64,000 nucleotides of DNA from Devosia sp. (GTDB lineage: Bacteria > Pseudomonadota > Alphaproteobacteria > Rhizobiales > Devosiaceae), in NCBI RefSeq assembly GCF_017307495.1, contig NZ_JAFKHE010000014.1, positions 186,001-250,000 on the forward strand, in the 5' to 3' direction. The notes below the pieces were generated by a model. That model searched no databases, was not told the DNA's origin, and worked only from the letters and a program-made list of their open reading frames with translations. Both the position numbers and the translations under genes were made by a program. Positions 34,848 through 43,582 of the stretch are shown one piece after another. How positions within the stretch are numbered: the first letter of the stretch is position 1; every line of letters starts with the position of its first letter.

Positions 34848-35902
34848 GCCCCAGCCTCGCCGACCGCCGCAAGGCCGGCACACTGAAGCTGGGCTACTGC
34901 GTCCCCGCCTTCGCCATGCCGAGCGCCGGCCTGTTCCGCGTCCCCAACCTTGCCCGCATTGAGGATATGGATGTGCTCGGGAATGCCCGCGAAGCCGAAC
35001 GTCTCGGCTTTGACTCCCTGTGGGTCTGCGACCACCTGATCCTCGGCCGCGAGAGTGCCGTGCTCGAGGGCTGGACGACCCTGGCGATGATCGCCGGCGC
35101 CACCACTCGCGCCGAGTTGGGCCTCATCCACCAGGCCAATCTGTTCCGCCTGCCGCAGATCGCCGCCAAGATGATGTCGACCCTGGACCACCTGTCGGGC
35201 GGCCGCTTCATCCACTTCTTCGAGGCCGGCATGGGCCGCCCCGAACAGGTCGCCTACGGCCTCGACTGGGACGACGACCATGGCAAGCGCGTCGAGCGCC
35301 TCGAAGAGGCGATGGACCTGATCCAGGCTCTCTATGCCGCTGAAACACCGACAGACTTCAGTGGAACGTTCTATCACCTCAAGCAGGCCGTGCTGAGCCC
35401 CAAGCCCAGGCAGAAGCACGTCCCCGTCTGGCTCGGCGAGGCCTTCCCCTGGGTCATCGACCTTGCGGCACGGAAGGCCGACGGCTGGAACACCACGCCG
35501 GTGTCGCTCGAGGAGCTCGACCGCCGCCTCGCTCTGCTGGACGCCGCGCTAACAGCGGCAGGCCGTTCGCGCGCAGATCTTGAAATCAGCTTCGAGACGC
35601 AGATCCTCGTCGCTCCCGACCTGGCCACCTTGCGCCGCAAGGTTGCCGCGCTGATCGAGCGCGCTCGCGCGGCCGGGGCGGAACCGGATGCGGCAGTGCT
35701 GGACTTCGCCGCCGGCCGCGCCGACGCCCTGCCCGAGTCGATGACCGATCCGTGGATCATCGGCACTGCCGCTGAGGCCAGGTCCCGCATCGAGGCCCTG
35801 AAGGCGCGCGGCGTTGACCACCTGATGCTGTGGTTCATGGATGCGCCGGATACCGACGGCATGGCTTTCTTCATGGAGGAGATCGCCCCCGCCTTCCGGT
35901 GA
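34844..35902 (+). CDS. Luciferase-like (LLM class) flavin-dependent oxidoreductase
   Basis: A 352-residue TIM-barrel protein of the bacterial luciferase family (FMN or F420 dependent). Typical segments are AREAERLGFDSLWVCDHLIL near the N-terminus, AKMMSTLDHLSGGRFIHFFE in the middle and PVWLGEAFPWVIDLAARKAD before the C-terminal half. The start is ATG at 34844, overlapping the 2-hydroxyacid dehydrogenase stop by four bases. It ends the first catabolic operon segment before the IclR gene. Presence of such a monooxygenase-type enzyme in a sugar-acid locus is unusual, and its substrate is unknown. Confidence 0.86.
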   Translation: MSPSLADRRKAGTLKLGYCVPAFAMPSAGLFRVPNLARIEDMDVLGNAREAERLGFDSLWVCDHLILGRESAVLEGWTTLAMIAGATTRAELGLIHQANLFRLPQIAAKMMSTLDHLSGGRFIHFFEAGMGRPEQVAYGLDWDDDHGKRVERLEEAMDLIQALYAAETPTDFSGTFYHLKQAVLSPKPRQKHVPVWLGEAFPWVIDLAARKADGWNTTPVSLEELDRRLALLDAALTAAGRSRADLEISFETQILVAPDLATLRRKVAALIERARAAGAEPDAAVLDFAAGRADALPESMTDPWIIGTAAEARSRIEALKARGVDHLMLWFMDAPDTDGMAFFMEEIAPAFR

Positions 35903-35989
35903 TCCCGCGGCCGTTGGGCGACCTTGCAGGCAGGCGGCAACGCGCTTAAAGCCGTACTTTGTTCACAGCCAGCGAAAGTGTCGCCGTTG

Positions 35990-36775
35990 ATGACCGAAGA
36001 GACCGAGCAGCGCGGCAAGGCAGTGCCTGCGCTGGTCAGGGCCAAGAAGATCCTTGATGCGCTGAGCGCCGGCGGCAAGCCCAAGGGCGTGTCCGAGCTC
36101 GCGCGCATGCTCGATCTGCCCAAGAGCACGGTCCACGGCCTGTGCCACACGTTGGTCGACCTCGGGCTGATGATGCGCGTCGGCCCCAACCAGTTCGCCG
36201 TCGGTCCGCACGTGCTGAGCTGGGCCAACGCCTTCGAGGGCCAGTCCGACCTGACCCAGGAGTTCATGCGCATCGCCGATGCGAACGACCTGATTTCGAA
36301 ACAGGCAATCAACCTCTCCATCCTCACGGGCCGCGAGGTGATGTACGTGGCCTGCCGCCGCGGTACCGATCCGCTCGGCGTCTCATTCCGCCCCGGCGTC
36401 CGCCTGCCTGCGCCCTTCACGGCCACCGGCAAGGCGATGATGTCGACGATGCCGCGCGCGGAAGTCGAAGCCCTGTTTGCCGACGGGTGGCCCGAGCCCT
36501 GGACCCGGCGCAGCGTGCCGGACCTCAAGACGCTGCTGCGTGAACTCGACGAGACGCGCGAGCGCGGCTATTCGATCGATGACGGTCAATTGCGCGACGC
36601 CATGGTTTGCTTCGGAGCTGCCGTGTTCGGCGCCAGCGACGACCGCGCCATCGCCGGTATCGCTATTGGACTTCTCTCCGGTGAGGTGAACGAGGCGAGT
36701 ACCAGCCTGGTCAGCCACGCGGTGCAGTCCCTGGCGCAGAAGCTCAGCCACCGTCTGGGCGGCAATCGCCACTAA
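35990..36775 (+). CDS. IclR-family transcriptional regulator
   Basis: A 261-residue IclR-type regulator. The N-terminal winged helix carries VSELARMLDLPKSTVHGLCH, followed by the ligand-binding domain with FRPGVRLPAPFTATGKAMMS, YSIDDGQLRDAMVCFGAAVF and a C-terminal LVSHAVQSLAQKL helix. The ATG at 35990 is chosen as the first Met before the charged TEETEQRGK segment; the ribosome site is weak. It lies 87 bases after the flavoprotein gene, between two operons that share the same operator (25206 and 36832), so it is the best candidate to control both. It probably responds to a pathway acid. Confidence 0.9.
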   Translation: MTEETEQRGKAVPALVRAKKILDALSAGGKPKGVSELARMLDLPKSTVHGLCHTLVDLGLMMRVGPNQFAVGPHVLSWANAFEGQSDLTQEFMRIADANDLISKQAINLSILTGREVMYVACRRGTDPLGVSFRPGVRLPAPFTATGKAMMSTMPRAEVEALFADGWPEPWTRRSVPDLKTLLRELDETRERGYSIDDGQLRDAMVCFGAAVFGASDDRAIAGIAIGLLSGEVNEASTSLVSHAVQSLAQKLSHRLGGNRH

Positions 36776-36831
36776 AGGCTGAGGCCTCCACGGGACGCCC
36801 GCGATTGACATTTCCCTCCCGCCAGTCAATT

Positions 36832-36867
36832 GTTCAACATACAGAAAAACGTTCATCTAATTGAACG
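36832..36867 (+). promoter_or_regulatory. Three-half-site operator, copy 2 (IclR regulon)
   Basis: GTTCAACATACAGA at 36832-36845, CGTTCAT at 36850-36856 and TTGAACG at 36861-36867: the same elements, in the same order and with the same 18- and 29-base spacings, as at 25207-25242. A TTGACA box lies at 36805-36810, again 27 bases before the first element. The ribosome site and ATG of the ABM gene follow 20 bases later. Confidence 0.75.
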
Positions 36868-36887
36868 ATCAGCAAAAGGGAGCAGGA

Positions 36888-37181
36888 ATGATCGTCCTTA
36901 TCGCCAAGTACACCACCAAGCCCGGCAACGTGCCCAAGGTGCTCGAGCAGCTCAGGAAGATGAAGCCCCTGGTCGAGGCTTCCGAGCCGGGCTGCAAGTT
37001 CTACCAGGTGTCGACGTCCACCGAGAACGAGAACCTGATCGTGCTCTACGAGCACTATGTCGACCAGGCTGCCCTCGCCGCCCACCGCGACACGCCGCAT
37101 TTCAAGCAGATCATCGAGGGCACCGTGATCCCGATGCTCGAGAAACGCGAGCGCGAGCTCTACGAACTCGCCATCTCCTGA
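36888..37181 (+). CDS. ABM-domain (YgiN-like) putative monooxygenase
   Basis: A 97-residue single-domain protein of the antibiotic-biosynthesis-monooxygenase fold: IVLIAKYTTKPGNVPKVLEQ, CKFYQVSTSTENENLIVLYE and HRDTPHFKQIIEG are the family's three blocks. Such proteins act as dimers as cofactor-free quinol oxygenases or as isomerase-like helpers (LsrG type). The ATG at 36888 follows GGGAGCAGGA. It opens the second operon directly after the shared operator and is seven bases before an FAH-family gene. The role in the pathway is not known. Confidence 0.83.
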   Translation: MIVLIAKYTTKPGNVPKVLEQLRKMKPLVEASEPGCKFYQVSTSTENENLIVLYEHYVDQAALAAHRDTPHFKQIIEGTVIPMLEKRERELYELAIS

Positions 37182-37188
37182 GGCTCAG

Positions 37189-38172
37189 ATGCGCCTCGTT
37201 TCCTTCGAGCTGGCCACTCCCGCGGGCGCCCTGACCCGCATCGGCGCAGTCCTTTCCGATGGGCGGTACGCGGACCTGCAATCCGCCTATCGTGCCGTCG
37301 AGATCGACAACGGAGCCTCGAAGGCCGGCGCGGCGCGTCTTGCCCAAGCGACCATCCCCTCGGACATGGTCGCCTTCATCGAGAACGGGACGACGGCGCT
37401 CGACGCGGCGCAGTCGGCTCTCGATTGGGTCAACGCGAGGGGTGATCGGTCGCCGGACGGCGCGACCCTGGTCTTTTCCCCCGCTGCCGTGAAGCTGCTC
37501 GCGCCCATTCCGCGGCCGCCGCTGATCCGCGACTTCATGGCGTTCGAGCAGCATCTGAAGAACATCTACCCCAAGCTGGGCCGAGATATCCCGCCGCAAT
37601 GGTATGAGATGCCCGTCTACTACAAGGGCAACCCGAGCGCCGTCGGTGCCGACGGGGACGTTGTCGACATGCCGCCATATGCGACCAACATGGATTTCGA
37701 ATTCGAGTTCGCGGCGGTGATCGGCAAGGGCGGGACCGACATTTCGCGCGCCGATGCGATGTCGCATATCTACGGCTATATGATCTACAACGACTTCAGC
37801 GCCCGCGAGATCCAGCAGCGCGAAATGTCCGTGGGCCTCGGCCCTGCCAAGGGCAAGGACTTCCGGCGCGCCCACGTCTTCGGCCCCTGTCTCGTCACCG
37901 CCGACGAGATTCCTGACGTCTATGCCCTGGCCATGACCGCAACCGTCAACGGCGAGGCGTGGACCAACTCCAGTACCTCCACCATGCACTGGCGCTTCGA
38001 CCAGATGATCGCCCACGCTTCGATGCACGAGACCATCGTGGCGGGCGAAATCTTCGGTAGCGGCACCGTCGGCGGCGGTTCGGCCGCGGAAGTGGGCAAG
38101 GTGCTTCACCGGGGCGACCAGGTCGTGCTGACCATGGACCGCCTGGGCACCCTGACCAACAGGGTGGGGTGA
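37189..38172 (+). CDS. Fumarylacetoacetate hydrolase (FAH) family protein
   Basis: A 327-residue FAH-fold enzyme. The metal-binding core is NMDFEFEFAAVIGKGG (two acidic ligands, about 166-172) and IYGYMIYNDFSAREIQ with its Asp near 201. LGPAKGKDFRRAHVFGPC and the C-terminal GTVGGGSAAEVGK complete the family pattern. Members hydrolyse C-C bonds of diketo acids or dehydrate 2-keto-3-deoxy acids. Given the dehydratase at 30406 and the aldehyde and hydroxyacid dehydrogenases, cleavage of a 2,4-diketo-3-deoxy sugar acid into pyruvate plus a hydroxyacid is a good hypothesis. It follows the ABM gene in one operon. Confidence 0.88.
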   Translation: MRLVSFELATPAGALTRIGAVLSDGRYADLQSAYRAVEIDNGASKAGAARLAQATIPSDMVAFIENGTTALDAAQSALDWVNARGDRSPDGATLVFSPAAVKLLAPIPRPPLIRDFMAFEQHLKNIYPKLGRDIPPQWYEMPVYYKGNPSAVGADGDVVDMPPYATNMDFEFEFAAVIGKGGTDISRADAMSHIYGYMIYNDFSAREIQQREMSVGLGPAKGKDFRRAHVFGPCLVTADEIPDVYALAMTATVNGEAWTNSSTSTMHWRFDQMIAHASMHETIVAGEIFGSGTVGGGSAAEVGKVLHRGDQVVLTMDRLGTLTNRVG

Positions 38173-38404
38173 GGTGCGAGGGCTACGCTCGCCCGCCGCA
38201 GCCAGCTTTTTCAGTCGGAGCCGCAGGCGTCGCCTGTGGCGATGATCGGCCATTCCTGCCGGACGACGCCATTGCCGTGCTCATGGGCGAGCGCGGCAAG
38301 ACGCCGTTCGACGAATTGACCGCCCGACCGCTACTGCCGATCTTCACCCAAGCCTGGCGCCAACCGCACCGGGACGGCCGATACCCTCCTTTGGACCAGC
38401 TTTC

Positions 38405-39898
38405 ATGTTCGACATCCTCATCACAGGCGGCCGCGTCATCGACCCGGAAACCGGCCATGACGGCATTGCCGACGTCGCGATCGCGAACGGTCGCGTCGCC
38501 GCGATAGGCAACGGTCTCGGAGAGGCGAAGCGATCCATCGATGCAACAGGACTCGTCGTCGCTCCGGGCTTCCTCGATCTCCACGCCCACGGCCAGTCCG
38601 TGCCCGCCGACCGTATGCAGGCCTTCGACGGCGTCACCACCGCGCTCGAACTGGAAGTCGGCGTGCTGCCGGTCGCCGCGTGGTACGAGGCTCAGGCGCA
38701 AGTGCCGCGCGTCCTCAACTATGGCACGGCGGCGGCCTGGGTCATGGCGCGCAAGAATGTCATCTCCGGTATCGAGCTCGTCGGCGGCACGCCCGCCGTC
38801 ACCGCGATGAGCCGCAACAGCGAGGATCCGCGCTGGTCGCAGGATGCAGCGAGCAACGAGCAGGCCCAACGCATCGTCGCCATGACCAGGCGGGGCATCG
38901 AGGAAGGTGGGCTCGGCATCGGTATTCCCTATGCCTACGCCCCGGGAGCTGGCGCCAAGGAAATGAGCCTCATCTGCGACCTCGCCGCCGCCGCCGACGT
39001 GCCGACCTATACGCACGTGGCGCAGATGTCGAACATCGACCCCAAGAGCTCGGTCGAAGCCTATGTGAATCTCATCGGCCTTGCCGCCGCCACCGGCGCG
39101 CACATGCATATCTGCCACCTCAACTCGACCAGCCTGCACGACATCGAGCGGGCGGCGCAGCTGATCGCCAGATCGCAGGCAGCAGGACTCAAGATCACCA
39201 CCGAGGCCTATCCCTACGGTACCGGCTCCACCTTCCTCGGCGCCACCTTCTTTGCCGACCCGGCTTTCCCGGACCGTACTGGGGGCACCTATTCGGACAT
39301 CGAACTGGTTTCCACCCAGCACCGCATGACCGACAGGGCCGAATATGTCGCCGAGCGCGACCGACAGCCAACCTCGCTTGTGCTGTGGCACTTCCTCGAT
39401 ACCGAGCACAACGAGCGCCACCGCGACCTGCTCGATGTCTCCGTACTGTTCCCCAACTCGGCCATCGCCTCCGATGCCATGCCCTGGAGCAATGCAGATG
39501 GCTCCCCCTATCACGGCACTGAATGGCCCCTCGGGGCCGACAAGACGGCGCATCCGCGCTCGTCCGGCACCTTCGTGCGATTCCTGAGGCGCTGGTCCCT
39601 CGACCGGCAGGCGCTACCGCTCATCGACGCCATCGCCAAATGCACGCTCATCCCGGCGCGGATCATCGAATCCGCCGCTCCGGCATTCAAGCGCAAGGGG
39701 CGGCTCCAGGTCGGAGCTGATGCTGATATCGTGATGTTCGATCCAGTTACGCTGATCGATCGCGCCACGTTCTCCGAGATGAACCGGCCGTCCGACGGCA
39801 TGGTGCATGTCCTGGTCAATGGTACGCCGGTGATCGCCAATCGCGCGCTGGTCGAAGATGCCGCGCCGGGCCGACCGATCCGCAGAGGCGACGCGTGA
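38405..39898 (+). CDS. N-acyl-D-amino-acid deacylase family amidohydrolase
   Basis: A 497-residue metal-dependent amidohydrolase of the D-aminoacylase group. The N-terminal beta domain leads to APGFLDLHAHGQ (His-x-His, about 60), then THVAQMS, MHICHLNS and IASDAMPWSN with later ligands. The position where D-aminoacylases carry a zinc-bridging Cys reads ALELEVG here, so Glu may be the bridging ligand, as in other family branches. It begins 232 bases after the FAH gene, in a gap with no recognisable promoter, and overlaps the downstream GTPase gene (GTGA). It suggests that the substrate or an intermediate contains an amide. It could also act as a hydantoinase- or dihydroorotase-like enzyme. Confidence 0.86.
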   Translation: MFDILITGGRVIDPETGHDGIADVAIANGRVAAIGNGLGEAKRSIDATGLVVAPGFLDLHAHGQSVPADRMQAFDGVTTALELEVGVLPVAAWYEAQAQVPRVLNYGTAAAWVMARKNVISGIELVGGTPAVTAMSRNSEDPRWSQDAASNEQAQRIVAMTRRGIEEGGLGIGIPYAYAPGAGAKEMSLICDLAAAADVPTYTHVAQMSNIDPKSSVEAYVNLIGLAAATGAHMHICHLNSTSLHDIERAAQLIARSQAAGLKITTEAYPYGTGSTFLGATFFADPAFPDRTGGTYSDIELVSTQHRMTDRAEYVAERDRQPTSLVLWHFLDTEHNERHRDLLDVSVLFPNSAIASDAMPWSNADGSPYHGTEWPLGADKTAHPRSSGTFVRFLRRWSLDRQALPLIDAIAKCTLIPARIIESAAPAFKRKGRLQVGADADIVMFDPVTLIDRATFSEMNRPSDGMVHVLVNGTPVIANRALVEDAAPGRPIRRGDA

Positions 39899-40815
39899 GC
39901 ACCCCTGTCACGCTGGTCACCGGCTTTCTCGGGGCCGGCAAGACCACGTTCATCAATCGCGCATTACGCGATGCCGGAGGGCTGAAGCTCGCCACCATCG
40001 TCAACGATTTCGGCTCCATCAACATCGATGCCGAACTGATCGCCGAAACCACCGACAGCATCGTCGGCCTGAAGAACGGCTGCATCTGCTGTTCGCTGCA
40101 AGGTGATCTGCTGCGCACCCTGCACCAGGTGGTGGGGCGTGGTGACATCGAGCATATATTGATCGAGGCCAGCGGCGTTGCCGACCCGCAAGGCATCATC
40201 GAGACACTGATGGATCCCGTGCTGCGCGAAGCGGTGCGGCTTGACGCCGTCGTCACGATCATCGACGTCGAGGCCGTCATCGACAATCCTACCCTGCTCG
40301 GCGATCCACTCTGGCGCGCCCAGCTGCAGGCGGCAGATTTCGTCGGACTGTCCAAGGGCGCCGGACACGACACCACTTCACTCCGCGATCGTTTAGCGGC
40401 CGAGGGCAAGGCGCTGGTCTTCGATGCCTCCGAACCCGCCGCCTTCGACCTGCTGCTGGCTCATGCCGGCGACCGCCCTCCCCCGTACGATCGGCCACGC
40501 ATCACCGCTGATCGCTTTGTCTCGCTTGAATGGGAATGGACCGGTGTCGTGCGCGCGGAGCGTTTCCAAGCCTGCATCGGTGCCCTTGCGAGCCAGTTGG
40601 TGCGCGCCAAGGGCATCGTTAACCTCGCCGAGCGGGAGGGCAGCTTCAGCTTCAACCTGGTCGGACGCCGCGCCACCGTCGAGCCGCTGCAGCGTCGCCA
40701 CGACGCCTGCCGGCTGGTGCTGATCGGCGAGCGAGGCAGGCTGGACGTCGAGATGGCCCGCGGCCTGCTGGTGGAGACTTTCGTGGATCTGAGCCTCAGT
40801 GGGCCGAATGGATGA
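39895..40815 (+). CDS. COG0523 (CobW-family) metallochaperone GTPase
   Basis: A 306-residue G3E GTPase. The Walker A is TGFLGAGKTTFINR (about 9-22), the metal-binding motif is LKNGCICCSLQGD (C-x-CC, about 62-68), the Walker B region is ILIEASGVADPQG and the C-terminal CobW domain begins near 200. The usual NKxD base motif is replaced by LSKGAGHD, a deviation seen in some members. The start is GTG at 39895, overlapping the deacylase stop by four bases. That coupling suggests it loads zinc or another metal into the deacylase. The gene ends exactly where a truncated M20 gene on the other strand begins, marking a recombination joint. Confidence 0.88.
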   Translation: MSTPVTLVTGFLGAGKTTFINRALRDAGGLKLATIVNDFGSINIDAELIAETTDSIVGLKNGCICCSLQGDLLRTLHQVVGRGDIEHILIEASGVADPQGIIETLMDPVLREAVRLDAVVTIIDVEAVIDNPTLLGDPLWRAQLQAADFVGLSKGAGHDTTSLRDRLAAEGKALVFDASEPAAFDLLLAHAGDRPPPYDRPRITADRFVSLEWEWTGVVRAERFQACIGALASQLVRAKGIVNLAEREGSFSFNLVGRRATVEPLQRRHDACRLVLIGERGRLDVEMARGLLVETFVDLSLSGPNG

Positions 40816-40977
40816 CATGTCATCGGCCCCGTGGCCACCGAAGCTACGTAGCGTTTCGGCGATGAACGCGGCCGTCTGGGTCGCCGGCGTGGAAAGTTCG
40901 GGATGTCGACGCAGGTGCTCGAACCATTGCTCCATCAGGGCTTGGTAAGCGTCCAGCTCCCTGACGATCGCGTTCAT
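40816..40977 (-). pseudogene. M20 amidohydrolase (hippurate hydrolase type), 5' stub
   Basis: Codons 1-54 of an M20D peptidase: WFEHLRRHPELSTPATQTAA then FIAETLRSFG matches the family's N-terminus, and all metal-binding residues are missing. The homology stops exactly at the stop codon of the CobW-type gene on the other strand. It starts one base after the MFS exporter stop, so a former MFS-amidohydrolase pair was cut by a rearrangement. Confidence 0.7.
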
Positions 40978-40978
40978 G

Positions 40979-42463
40979 TCACGTCTTCGGCGAAGGCTGG
41001 GCGGCGATCCGCCCGTTGGACTTGCCCGGGGGCACGGTCACCACGATCGAAGCCACAGCCGCCACCACCATCACCAGGTTGGCCGCCAACGCGAAGAAAG
41101 CCGCCTCGCGGGATGGCAGATTTGCCTGGTTGCCGGCAAAGGTGATGACGCCTTGGATCCATGGCACGCCCTCGGGCTGGCCGGCGATGGCAGTGTAGAT
41201 AGTGGCCGAGATGGCGACGCCGAACGACGCGCCCAGGGAGGAGGCCATCTTGTAGATACCCGAACCGGCGCCGCTTTGGTCCTCGGGCAGGTTCGACAGC
41301 GCCGCGTCGGTCGATGGCGTGGCGTAAAAGGCAAGGCCCAGCCCGAACAACGCAAAGGCGGCCACCGCCAGCACAGTATAGGTGCCCAGCAGCAGGTTTG
41401 TGGGCATCAGCAGCAAGATCGACAGACCGACGATGTAAGTGCCCCACAGCATCGGCTTGCGCGGACCGTAACGCTGCAGCAGTTTTTCGCCGACCCGGAT
41501 GAAGACCAGGATGGTAATGGCGTAGCCCAGCGTCAGCAGCCCCGCTCTTTGCGCCGTCATCCCGCCGCCTTCCTGCAGCACCAGCATGGTAACTATGATG
41601 ATCCCGGCCGTTGCATTGAGCAGCAGGTTGGAAATCGTTGCGCCGGTGAACGTCAGGTTCCTGAACAGGCGAAACTGCACGAAGGCGTGGGGGTTGTTGC
41701 TTTCGACACGGTAGAAGACGACACCGAAGACCACCGCGACCAGCAGCAGCGCCAGCGTCGGCAGGCTGGCCCAGCCCCATGCGGCGCCCTGCGTCGCGAA
41801 GATCTGCAAGGCCACCATGGCGACCGTGAAGGTCAACACGCCCGGCAGGTCGAGCCTATAGCCCTCATCCGGGGCCGCCTTGCTTTCGGGCGTGCCGCGC
41901 ACCATGAGCAGGCCGATCAGCGACACCACCGCGGCTATGATGAAAATCCAGCGCCAGCCAACGTTTTCGGCCATCAGGCCTCCGAACAGCGCCGCGAACC
42001 CCGAACCACCCCACGATCCCATCGACCACAGCGAGATCGCGCGCTGCCGTTGGGCGCCATCCCAATAGGCCTTCACCAGGGCCAGCGAGGAAGGCATGAC
42101 GAACGCGCCGGACAGGCCTTGGCAGATCCGGCCCAGCATCAAGAAGGTGCCTCCCATGGCGCCCGATGGCGCCAGCCCGACGAGAAGGGAGCCGACTATC
42201 GAGAGGACGAAGCCCAGAACCAGAATCCTGACGCGACCTACCCGGTCGGCCAGACCGCCGATGACTACGATGAAAATGCCTGAAAACAGCGCCGTGATCG
42301 ACACGGCGATATTCATGAACGACTGATCCACCTGGAGATCGGCGGCCATGGTCGGAGCAATATTCAGCGTCGTCTGGGCGAACAGCCAAAACGCCAAAAC
42401 GCCCAGGATGATGCCGTATAGCAACCGCTCGGTGCCGCGGTAGGTTTGCGCCGTTTGCTCCAC
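40979..42463 (-). CDS. MFS transporter, DHA2 (EmrB/SmvA/QacA) type
   Basis: A 494-residue drug:proton antiporter with 14 predicted helices. The first is LLYGIILGVLAFWLFAQTTL; the loop-2 motif is GGLADRVGRVRILV and the motif-C-like segment is MPSSLALVKAY. The GTG at 42461-42463 is chosen because GGGAGGAT lies directly before it; the longer in-frame extension to 42532 lacks a ribosome site. It was probably the first gene of an operon with an M20 amidohydrolase, of which only a stub remains. The substrate is unknown; export of an amide or its acid is a reasonable guess from that pairing. Confidence 0.88.
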   Translation of the reverse strand: MEQTAQTYRGTERLLYGIILGVLAFWLFAQTTLNIAPTMAADLQVDQSFMNIAVSITALFSGIFIVVIGGLADRVGRVRILVLGFVLSIVGSLLVGLAPSGAMGGTFLMLGRICQGLSGAFVMPSSLALVKAYWDGAQRQRAISLWSMGSWGGSGFAALFGGLMAENVGWRWIFIIAAVVSLIGLLMVRGTPESKAAPDEGYRLDLPGVLTFTVAMVALQIFATQGAAWGWASLPTLALLLVAVVFGVVFYRVESNNPHAFVQFRLFRNLTFTGATISNLLLNATAGIIIVTMLVLQEGGGMTAQRAGLLTLGYAITILVFIRVGEKLLQRYGPRKPMLWGTYIVGLSILLLMPTNLLLGTYTVLAVAAFALFGLGLAFYATPSTDAALSNLPEDQSGAGSGIYKMASSLGASFGVAISATIYTAIAGQPEGVPWIQGVITFAGNQANLPSREAAFFALAANLVMVVAAVASIVVTVPPGKSNGRIAAQPSPKT

Positions 42464-43582
42464 GATATCCTCCCTTGGCCAAGCGGCACGGGCAAGTCGT
42501 GAGCCGACCGTTAGCGGGTTCGGAGCGTCCACCGCAGATTACAGCCCCGCACATGTCATTGTAAACGTGCTGAACCAATGGCGCGGGCCTCGCATGCCGC
42601 GAAGGGGTTGCCGAGCCTCGTGTCAAGGTCATGGGAGCCGGGTGCCGGCACTCTGCCCTCCCGTGGTGGGAGTGGGGGACGTTCATCTCGAACTGAGAAG
42701 CGCGGGGCGTCCTGTCCCCGGTATCGGTATCCGCGGGCTTGGCATTTTAGGACGCCCACTGGCAATCCTGATGACGACGACGTCTATGACGGCGAGACCG
42801 GCGAGTGGCGCCCGCTTCCGATGTGACACGTCTCATTCGGGCCAGGCCGTGCAACCCTCAACTCGGGAATAGTCTGTGGGGGGTGGGTCCATGCCCGGCC
42901 CCGTGTGTCTTAACACCTGCTGCAAACCCTGATGTTCTACACTCAAGGCGCACTCTTGCGCTTGTCGCACTCCGCCTTCCAGGCAGGGTCGACATCCTGA
43001 CAGTGGGACTAGCCCAGCATCAGCTGGGGCATGGCACCACCGCTCAGAAATTGAGCTTAATTTACAGATAGATAAGTGGAGTTGATGGCGGTGCATGTAG
43101 TCACGCCAAACCAGTCTCCGATTTCCCTGTTCGGCGGGAGAATACAGGGATTTCTCCCGTTCTCTGGCCTTCTCGTAGCTGGTGAGCCGCCGATCTTCTC
43201 CGCTTCTTCAGTGCGTTAGCAGGGGAATTCCCTAAGCCCTGGAACAGGGAATTTTGTCGCTCGATCACCGAATTTCGGGTCCTGAACCCGCCGTGATCAA
43301 GGTCGCTGGAACGGCCTAATTTTGAGGATCGCGATCCAGGTGCCCGGCTGCCTTTGCACCGGGGTTCATTTGCTGAGCGCAACGAGTGCTCGCCCTGATC
43401 CGGTCGCATCAAGCGATTGTCGATCGCCCCATGAGGGGGTGCCGACTTTTCATTGGAACCCCCAATTCCCTCGTTCGCCCGACGACGGCAATCTTGTTCG
43501 CGTCGCTGCTTCTCCCTCGTTCGGAAGTGGCGCGCGACCACCCGGCCACCGCTGTAGTGCCGGCTAAAACAGGAGCGCTCAA
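42464..43582. other. 1.1 kb without recognisable genes, left flank of the prophage remnant
   Basis: Reading frames here are short, overlapping and without recognisable protein features. The minus-strand frame around 42905-43000 ends in a plausible protein tail (VDPAWKAECDKRK) and may be a worn gene end. The right part holds the AGGGAATT-type repeats (43120-43260). No tRNA was found that could serve as an attachment site. The segment is less GC-rich and less codon-structured than its neighbours, as expected of imported or decaying DNA. Confidence 0.5.
43120..43260. repeat. Cluster of AGGGAATT-type motifs
   Basis: Four related words occur in both orientations within 140 bases: GATTTCCCTGTTC, ATACAGGGATTTCTCC, AGCAGGGGAATTCCCT and GGAACAGGGAATTTTG. 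This type of dense AACAGGGAATTT repeat is one I associate from memory with intergenic repeats in rhizobial genomes. It has no reading frame of its own. Confidence 0.5.

Noticed and set aside
38169..38507. 112-codon frame between the FAH and deacylase genes
   Set aside because: No ribosome site, composition changes midway, and it runs into the deacylase gene out of frame.
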